DNA of 64,000 nucleotides from positions 927,423-991,422 of the forward strand of contig NZ_CP102279.1 in NCBI RefSeq assembly GCF_025150245.1, given 5' to 3'. Numbering within the stretch: position 1 is the first letter of the stretch; the number at the start of each line of letters is the position of its first letter. Shown here one piece after another: positions 58,763-64,000 of this stretch. A model generated the notes under the pieces. It was not told the DNA's origin. It worked only from the letters and a program-made list of their open reading frames with translations, and searched no databases. A program made the position numbers and the translations under genes. Source of the DNA: Dorea formicigenerans (GTDB lineage Bacteria; Bacillota; Clostridia; Lachnospirales; Lachnospiraceae).

Positions 58763-60148
58763 ATGAAGAAGGGACAGGTATACGAAGGAGTCATCGAATC
58801 CGTAGAGTTCCCGAATAAAGGAATTGTAAATGTATCACAGGAGGACAGACGCGTCATTGTAAAAAATGGTGTGCCTGGTCAGAAGGTACGTTTTTCAGTA
58901 AATAAAGTGAAAAAAGGAAAAGCAGAAGGAAGACTTCTGGAGGTAATCGAGAAAGCGCCTCAGGAGATAGAGTCTGCCTGTCCGCATTTCGGACAGTGCG
59001 GCGGCTGCACTTATCAGAATCTGCCTTATGAAGAACAGGTAAAATTAAAGGAATCACAGGTCAAGGCAATGATGGATGAGGCAGTTGACGGCGACTATAT
59101 CTGGGAAGGTGTACTGGAAAGTCCGGTAAGAAGTGAGTACCGTAATAAGATGGAGTTCTCTTTTGGTGACGAATACAAAGACGGACCGCTGGCACTTGGT
59201 ATGCACAAACGAGGCAGTTTCCACGACATAGTCAATGTATGTGATTGTCAGATTGTAGACGGTGATTACAGAAAGATATTGGCCTGTACACTGGAATGTG
59301 CGAGAGAATCAGGACTGCCGTATTATCACCGCATGAGACATGAGGGATATTTCCGGCATTTACTCGTGAGAAAAGCAGTGAAGACGGAAGAGATCCTCAT
59401 TGATATTGTAACAGCATCAGAAGAAGGATTTGGCAGTAAACCAAAGGAATTTCTGGATAAATGGGCAGCTGCACTTCAGGCACTTGAGCTTTCAGGAAAG
59501 ATTGTCGGAATTCTTCATACGAAGAATGACAGTCTTGCAGATGTTGTAAAAGACGAAGGAACAGAAGTACTCTTTGGTCAGGATTATTTCTATGAGGAAT
59601 TACTTGGACTGAAGTTCAAAATCACACCATTTTCTTTCTTCCAGACAAATTCACTTGGAGCAGAAGTGCTTTATGAAAAAGCGAGAGAATATATCGGGGA
59701 TACGAATGAAAAAGTAGTTTTTGACCTTTACAGTGGAACCGGAACAATTGCACAGATTCTGGCACCGGTAGCAAAGAAAGTAGTCGGTGTTGAAATTGTT
59801 GAAGAAGCAGTTGAGGCAGCTAAGGTCAATGCAAAATTAAATGGACTAGACAACTGTACTTTCTGGGCAGGAGATGTCTTAAAAGTCATCGATGAACTTG
59901 GAGAAGTACCAGATCTTATCATGCTGGATCCGCCGCGTGACGGAGTGAATCCAAAAGCCCTGATGAAGATACTAAATTTCGGGGTCGACAGACTTGTCTA
60001 TATCGCATGTAAACCGACTAGCCTGGCAAGGGACCTGGAGATGATCCAGGGAAGAGGATATAAGGTAGAGAAGATTGCATGTGTGGATTTATTCCCGAAC
60101 ACGGTGCATGTGGAAGTCGTGTGTTGTTTACATCGGGTGAATTCGTAG
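58763..60148 (+). CDS. rlmD: 23S rRNA (uracil-C5)-methyltransferase RlmD/RlmCD type
   Basis: The 461-residue SAM-dependent enzyme methylates uracil in 23S rRNA. Order of parts: TRAM domain (1-58), iron-sulfur cysteines in ACPHFGQCGGCTYQ, SAM-binding DLYSGTGTIAQILA, catalytic region LDPPRDGVNPKAL, and the nucleophile Cys in YIACKPTSLARDL (usually ISCNP; the Asn is Lys here). In Firmicutes one enzyme often modifies both U747 and U1939. AAAGGAGG precedes the ATG. The gene is followed by 250 bases of non-coding, partly mobile-looking DNA. Confidence 0.93.
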   Translation: MKKGQVYEGVIESVEFPNKGIVNVSQEDRRVIVKNGVPGQKVRFSVNKVKKGKAEGRLLEVIEKAPQEIESACPHFGQCGGCTYQNLPYEEQVKLKESQVKAMMDEAVDGDYIWEGVLESPVRSEYRNKMEFSFGDEYKDGPLALGMHKRGSFHDIVNVCDCQIVDGDYRKILACTLECARESGLPYYHRMRHEGYFRHLLVRKAVKTEEILIDIVTASEEGFGSKPKEFLDKWAAALQALELSGKIVGILHTKNDSLADVVKDEGTEVLFGQDYFYEELLGLKFKITPFSFFQTNSLGAEVLYEKAREYIGDTNEKVVFDLYSGTGTIAQILAPVAKKVVGVEIVEEAVEAAKVNAKLNGLDNCTFWAGDVLKVIDELGEVPDLIMLDPPRDGVNPKALMKILNFGVDRLVYIACKPTSLARDLEMIQGRGYKVEKIACVDLFPNTVHVEVVCCLHRVNS

Positions 60149-60400
60149 AAGTCCTTAATTTCAGGCACTTTGCGAGGCATATGAGTTTCACACCAACAGG
60201 CAAATAGGGCAAGAAAAAGCAGATTATGAATGGCATCGAAGTGTCAGTAGTATTGCATCTGGTATGAGGAAATACATTCAGACAGAATTAACATTTTTTA
60301 TTCAATAGCATAGAGAAAAGCCGAAAGGACGCTTGTTTTCAGAACTTCTGGAAGATGAGTGTCCTTTTCTTTTATTCAAAGGCAAAGGAGAAAATAAAAA
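60149..60400. other. Non-coding stretch with a terminator (60324-60375)
   Basis: No convincing gene is seen. AAAGGACGC (60324-60332) pairs with GTGTCCTTT (60359-60367), with an inner CAGA/TCTG stem, followed by TCTTTT: a terminator ahead of the truncated parB-like gene. Confidence 0.55.
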
Positions 60401-60802
60401 ATGGCAAAGAAGAAAGAAATGTGTTCATTAGAGAATCACGAGCCGGGTGCAGGTATTGTACTGATGAAATTGGAAGAGCTGCATAGCTTTGAAGGACACC
60501 CGTTTAAAGTAGAGAGAAATCAGGAACTGTTTGAACTGCGATGCAGTATTGAGAAGGAAGGCGTATTAGTTCCACTTCTGGTGAGAAAAAATCCACATGG
60601 TGATGGATATGAAATTATAGCCGGACACAGACGAAAAGAAGCTGCACTATGGGCAGGACTTACGGAAGTGCCGGTCATTATCCGGGAACTGGATGATGAT
60701 CAGTCGGTTATAGCGATGGTGGACAGTAACCTCCAAAGAGAGAAGATACTGCCAAGCGAAAAAGCGTTTAAAAAATATCCGAATATAACTTCACAGAAAT
60801 AA
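60401..60802 (+). pseudogene. ParB-like protein, N-terminal part only
   Basis: The 133-residue frame matches the N-terminal ParB nuclease-like domain of partition or transposon proteins: SIEKEGVLVPLLVRKNPHGD, YEIIAGHRRKEAALWAGLTE and MVDSNLQREKILPSEKAF. After KAF the match stops, and a short unrelated tail KKYPNITSQK ends the frame. The helix-turn-helix and dimer domains (another 150 or more residues) are missing. AAGGAG precedes the ATG. ParB proteins of this kind are found on clostridial conjugative transposons, which fits the relaxase at the window end. Confidence 0.8.
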
Positions 60803-60912
60803 TTATAATGGGGAGATTATTTGATATATTTGTGCTAATATTCTGCAATTCTACTGCTAGTCGATTGATTTATGCGTACTCCCATTATAATATGTGTGCA
60901 GGAGGTGGATGT

Positions 60913-61674
60913 ATGTATCAAATTAGTAATGAAAAATTCGGTTTATTTGTAACCGAATTAAGAAAGAAAAAGAATTTAACTCAAAAGGATTTGGCTGAAA
61001 AATTATATGTATCAGATAAAACGGTCAGCAAATGGGAACGTGGTCTTAGTATGCCTAATGTCGTATTACTCATACCAATAGCTGATATATTAGATGTTAC
61101 CGTTACAGAATTGTTACGTGGAGAAAAAATAGATACACAGAAAAATATTGATACAAAAGAAGTCGAGGAATTGGTAGTAGGCTCTCTCGATATGGCTGTT
61201 AGGAATTCTATTCATCAGCATAAAAAAAACTGGATATTAGCATATTTGCTATGCTTTTTAATATCTATTACAGAAATTATTATGTTAGTCGTATCTGGGA
61301 ATTCAATAGCTGAGATGAAAGATGATATATTGCTGGTTACAGGGTTAATGCTTTTATTTGGTGCATGGTTTTGTTTCTTTGCCAAAGACATATTACCAAC
61401 ATATTATGATGCAAACAAGATAAATTATGTTTCACAAGGAATTTTTAGAATACATCTAGTTGGTTTATCCTTTAACAACGGAAATTGGATGTACATCTGT
61501 ACAACTTTAAAAATTTGGACACTTGCAACGGTTGTTCTATATCCTCTTGCAGGTATTATAATAATCAATTGTCTCAATATAGCTTTATGGGATATTTTAA
61601 GTAAAATTTTCTTAATTATGATATTAGGTGGTATGGTAGTTTCGATTTACATTATCGGGAAAAAATACGAATAA
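60913..61674 (+). CDS. XRE-family HTH regulator with membrane domain
   Basis: ATG 60913 is chosen because of GCAGGAGGTGG just upstream. The 253-residue product has a helix-turn-helix at about 8-65 (KNLTQKDLAEKLYVSDKTVS, KWERGLSMPN) and four to five hydrophobic helices at about 110-250. It has the same layout as the protein at 4426 but low similarity beyond the HTH. Codon use is richer in A/T than the chromosomal genes. It lies between a truncated parB and the yjdF riboswitch, in DNA that looks acquired. The signal is unknown. Confidence 0.82.
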   Translation: MYQISNEKFGLFVTELRKKKNLTQKDLAEKLYVSDKTVSKWERGLSMPNVVLLIPIADILDVTVTELLRGEKIDTQKNIDTKEVEELVVGSLDMAVRNSIHQHKKNWILAYLLCFLISITEIIMLVVSGNSIAEMKDDILLVTGLMLLFGAWFCFFAKDILPTYYDANKINYVSQGIFRIHLVGLSFNNGNWMYICTTLKIWTLATVVLYPLAGIIIINCLNIALWDILSKIFLIMILGGMVVSIYIIGKKYE

Positions 61675-61788
61675 TTAAATTACCTGTTATCGTTGTGGAT
61701 ATTACTAATTTACAACATTCTTCATGGGAAATAAGGAATGATGCAGAAGAGATTGTGTTAAGCGAATTAGCATACATTTAAAACGTGG

Positions 61789-61811
61789 AAAGCTCCTTCG
61801 GGAGCTTTTTT
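61789..61811 (+). terminator. Intrinsic terminator
   Basis: AAAGCTCC-TTCG-GGAGCTTTTTT, an eight-pair stem on a UUCG tetraloop with a T run. Confidence 0.9.
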
Positions 61812-61974
61812 CTGGTTTTTGCTGGGTATCAAGAAAGTATATAGAAAATGCATTAATCATATGGTATGATTTGAACAGAAGATAGAATCTTAGGAAGCAA
61901 GAAGATTTTTGAGGAATGTAACTTAGAAGTTATAGAATTAAGTTAATCGTGCCATATGGCTTGATTATAAACGC

Positions 61975-62095
61975 AAAGATAAAAATGCAACGTACATCTT
62001 TGATGTGCCAGAGCCGGTAGGTAGCCCGGCCGTCCTATATAAATAGGGTAAGTAACCTGCCCCTCCGGGTTGTCCATTCTTTGTTCAATCAATTT
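61975..62095 (+). promoter_or_regulatory. yjdF-motif riboswitch
   Basis: The leader of the yjdF gene contains the motif order of the yjdF RNA: ATGCAACG, an ACATC/GATGT hairpin (61994-62006), GCCGG/CCGGC (62013-62030) enclosing TAGGTAGC, CCTAT/ATAGG (62034-62047), then GTAAGTAACCTGCCC and a closing GGG. It ends near the AGGAGGG ribosome-binding site of yjdF. This class was reported to sense azaaromatic compounds and turn on translation of yjdF. Boundaries are approximate. The rest of 61675-62109 shows no gene. Confidence 0.8.
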
Positions 62096-62109
62096 TAGGA
62101 GGGATTCTT

Positions 62110-62526
62110 ATGGACAAAGTAAATGGAAAGCTGACAGTATTTTTTGAAGAGCCGTTTTGGGTGGGAATCTTTGAACGCATCGAAGATGGTAAACTATCTG
62201 TGGCAAAGGTAACATTTGGTGCAGAGCCAAAAGATTATGAAGTACAGGAATATATTCAAAAGTGTTATTTCAGTTTGAAATTCAGTTCGGTTGTTGAAAC
62301 TGTTGTAAAGGATATCAAAAGAAATCCGAAACGGATGCAGCGGGAAGTAAAGAAGCAGATGCTGGAAATAGGCATTGGTACAAAATCGCAACAGGCGTTG
62401 AAATTACAGCAGGAACAGAACAAGCAGGAACGCAAAGAGAAAAGACGCAAGAAAAAAGAGGCAGAAGAGCAGCGAATGTTTGAACTGAAACAGCGAAAGA
62501 AAAGAGAAAAGCATAAGGGACATTAA
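62110..62526 (+). CDS. yjdF: YjdF-family protein (DUF2992)
   Basis: The 138-residue protein matches YjdF/DUF2992: an N-terminal beta region (GKLTVFFEEPFWVGIFERIE), then KVTFGAEPKDYEVQEYI, a helical KRNPKRMQREVKKQM stretch and a highly basic Lys/Arg/Glu tail (about 100-138). The biochemical role is unknown; it is thought to help handle toxic azaaromatic compounds because its mRNA carries the matching riboswitch, which is also present here at 61975-62095. TTTTAGGAGGG precedes the ATG. Confidence 0.92.
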   Translation: MDKVNGKLTVFFEEPFWVGIFERIEDGKLSVAKVTFGAEPKDYEVQEYIQKCYFSLKFSSVVETVVKDIKRNPKRMQREVKKQMLEIGIGTKSQQALKLQQEQNKQERKEKRRKKKEAEEQRMFELKQRKKREKHKGH

Positions 62527-62587
62527 AGTCCCTTGGCCTTTTACTCAAATCGAAAAGTGTTGAATAAAGCTTTCGGGAGGTGTTTCT

Positions 62588-62968
62588 ATGAAGAAAAAAG
62601 TACTTGCAATTATGTTAGTCGCCATGTCAATAATGTTGATTTCGGCGTGCGGAAAAAAAGAAAAACTGTACGAAATTCCTGATTTATCGCAGTATAAGAC
62701 AGATTATGTAGGAGATTCTTCAAATGTTATAAATATTGTAAGTGGTCAAGAGTATCCGGCGGGATACTCATATGACAGTATAGAGATACAGTCTGAAACA
62801 GAGCCTTATAGATTAACAGTTTTTCTAAAAGATGAGCCGTCTGCAGCCAAACTTGAAGATGAATTGCAGGTTAATGCAGATATGACATTTGACTTGATTG
62901 GTAATTTGGGAACAATTGATTATAAAACAGCAGATAGCAAAGAAATTATTGTATCATATGAACGGTGA
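62588..62968 (+). CDS. DUF4825-type lipoprotein
   Basis: The 126-residue product has a lipoprotein signal peptide (MKKKVLAIMLVAMSIMLISA then Cys, lipobox SAC at about residue 21). The mature part starts with KTDYVGDSSNVINIV, which matches the opening of DUF4825 domains, frequent in Clostridia and often next to peptidase or sensor genes. Function is unknown. GGGAGG precedes the ATG with a good gap. It is probably co-transcribed with yjdF, 61 bases upstream. Confidence 0.8.
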   Translation: MKKKVLAIMLVAMSIMLISACGKKEKLYEIPDLSQYKTDYVGDSSNVINIVSGQEYPAGYSYDSIEIQSETEPYRLTVFLKDEPSAAKLEDELQVNADMTFDLIGNLGTIDYKTADSKEIIVSYER

Positions 62969-63011
62969 TATATTTTTAGTCAACTTTTAGACAATTTGAA
63001 GAGCAGAATAT

Positions 63012-63051
63012 AAAAAGGCGTATGGAAGTTTTGATTTCCATACGCCTTTTT
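63012..63051. terminator. Strong hairpin after the lipoprotein gene
   Basis: AAAAAGGCGTATGGAA (63012-63027) pairs with TTCCATACGCCTTTTT around a short loop. It has A and T runs on both sides and can work in either direction. Confidence 0.88.
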
Positions 63052-63110
63052 GAAAGGAGTTTATTTTTGAACAAGAGATTTGTAAGAGCATGTTATCTAC
63101 TCGAAGATGA

Positions 63111-64000
63111 TTACAATTCCATATCATAGGACTTTTTCTTAGCTCTTGCAGGCTGATTTCGCCGCATTTCCTGTTCTCGCTGATATTCAAGTTCCCAGGC
63201 ACGATGGGAAAAAACATCAGGATCTTCCACATTGAGATAATCTACCTCATTGGCGGCAATATCACGACGGTGATAGTCATAATATTTACCGAAAGTACCT
63301 TTGAGCTGTTCGATTAGCTTATCCCGAAAATCAGGACGTATCTGGATTCGGGTGTCCAGCAATTCTGTATACTGTTCTGGTTCAGGACGAAATTTTTCTT
63401 CCTGGAAAGCGGCGGCATCTTTTTCAATCTGTTTTTTGAGCGAGATGTCCTGAGAATCCAGGATATCAAGATTGTTATTCATCTGGTCATATTTTTTGGA
63501 TAGATTCGTCACATCTTTATCGGTAGAGCATTCTGCCTGGAAGATTAGCTGCTCTTTCCTTGATTTCAGTTCTTCGATTTCTTCGGTAATAGTGGTAAGC
63601 TGCTGATTTAATTTTATATGCCGGATGGGATTCAAAATACTGGTTTTATCCTTTTGCACATTCAGTTCTTTCCGTTCCGTAACTTTAGCTTTGAGTTCCT
63701 TTTTAACTGTGTTGTATTTATTCAGTATTGGATTAAAATGATTCATCCAGTCATGGATCACTTCTTTTTGCATCTCATTATGAAGTAAATGATACTGTGT
63801 AAAAATCATATGATTGCGGATCGCTTCTAACGTTTCAGCTATTATTGGAATAGACTTTTCTACAGCTTCAGCCAGTTTTGCTACCTTTGCTTTTAATTCT
63901 CGGAGCATTTTGTTATCCGCACGAATCTGACGGTTGATTTCACAGCGGTCTGCTATCATGCCTTTCTTTTCCATATTTTGGGCCATGTAGCCTTCATGGA
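63111..64000 (-). CDS. MobA/MobL-type relaxase, C-terminal part (runs off the right edge)
   Basis: The minus-strand frame is open from the window edge (HEGYMAQNMEKKGMIADRCE) to the stop at 63111. It corresponds to the C-terminal coiled-coil region of MobA/MobL relaxases carried on clostridial conjugative transposons. Seen: CEINRQIRADNKMLRELKAK, IAETLEAIRNHMIFTQYHLL and long Lys/Glu-rich helices, ending in a basic tail (RNQPARAKKKSYDMEL). The catalytic N-terminal nickase domain lies outside the window. The gene marks the end of a conjugative or mobilizable element entering from the right. Confidence 0.85.
   Translation of the reverse strand, partial: HEGYMAQNMEKKGMIADRCEINRQIRADNKMLRELKAKVAKLAEAVEKSIPIIAETLEAIRNHMIFTQYHLLHNEMQKEVIHDWMNHFNPILNKYNTVKKELKAKVTERKELNVQKDKTSILNPIRHIKLNQQLTTITEEIEELKSRKEQLIFQAECSTDKDVTNLSKKYDQMNNNLDILDSQDISLKKQIEKDAAAFQEEKFRPEPEQYTELLDTRIQIRPDFRDKLIEQLKGTFGKYYDYHRRDIAANEVDYLNVEDPDVFSHRAWELEYQREQEMRRNQPARAKKKSYDMEL

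Noticed and set aside
61675-61782. Short frame VVDITNLQHSSWEIRNDAEE upstream of the terminator at 61789
   Set aside because: It has no start codon or ribosome-binding site of its own and could be chance or a gene remnant; there is not enough to call.
63067-63129. A 20-codon TTG-start frame (MNKRFVRACYLLEDDYNSIS) after GAAAGGAG
   Set aside because: It could be the cut-off start of a gene, but the match to any family is unproven and it overlaps the relaxase 3' end.

Overview
The window looks like a chromosome segment of a low-GC Firmicute, most likely a Lachnospiraceae gut anaerobe. Reasons are the AT-rich sequence, strong GGAGG ribosome-binding sites, and a gene set typical of that family: DUF1836, DUF3783, DUF4317-like and YerC/YecD proteins, a class III fructose-bisphosphatase and an OFA-type transporter. 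I cannot fix the genus. No rRNA and no CRISPR array was seen; there is one tRNA gene (Trp).

Layout. 1-14000 is core and accessory metabolism: a Na/Ca exchanger end, nitroreductase, a truncated AAA ATPase, two paralogous MetE-like methyltransferases (5585 and 12752) with different 5' hairpins, an aldo-keto reductase, a VTT-domain protein, a YeiH exporter with a divergent LysR regulator, and an AzlD whose AzlC partner is decayed.

14076-30590 is a tandem array of integrated elements at tRNA-Trp. The 3' end of the tRNA (14126-14146) is repeated exactly at 20864-20884 and 30491-30511. Element 1 (about 6.7 kb) has an intact tyrosine integrase, a MobT/NicK-type relaxase with an oriT-like inverted repeat inside its gene, a DUF961-like protein, a repressor, and a cargo of six small membrane or lipoprotein genes with a divergent Cro-like regulator and operator palindrome. 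Element 2 (about 9.6 kb) has a decayed integrase and a phospholipid-centred cargo: a frameshifted small alarmone synthetase, cardiolipin synthase, a second phospholipase-D-fold enzyme, a two-component system, a FUSC membrane protein and a CDP-alcohol phosphatidyltransferase. It ends in an N-truncated AlbA/HATPase regulator and a UPF0175 antitoxin with a deleted toxin. A third att copy is followed by the left tip of another element that has lost its integrase.

31500-60150 is mostly chromosomal: a MarR/membrane-protein pair, fructose-bisphosphatase, lysoplasmalogenase, a candidate small RNA on the minus strand (36212-36405), DMT transporter, dtd, a MarR-controlled heterodimeric ABC exporter, C39 peptidase, citrate synthase, HD hydrolase, YkgJ, YerC/YecD, an OFA transporter/amidohydrolase pair with divergent regulator, an orphan KdpDE-like two-component system, PcrA, a NYN-LOTUS protein and RlmD.

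60150-64000 again looks mobile and partly decayed: truncated ParB, a membrane HTH protein, yjdF with its yjdF-motif riboswitch, a DUF4825 lipoprotein, and the C-terminal part of a MobA/MobL relaxase that runs off the right edge.
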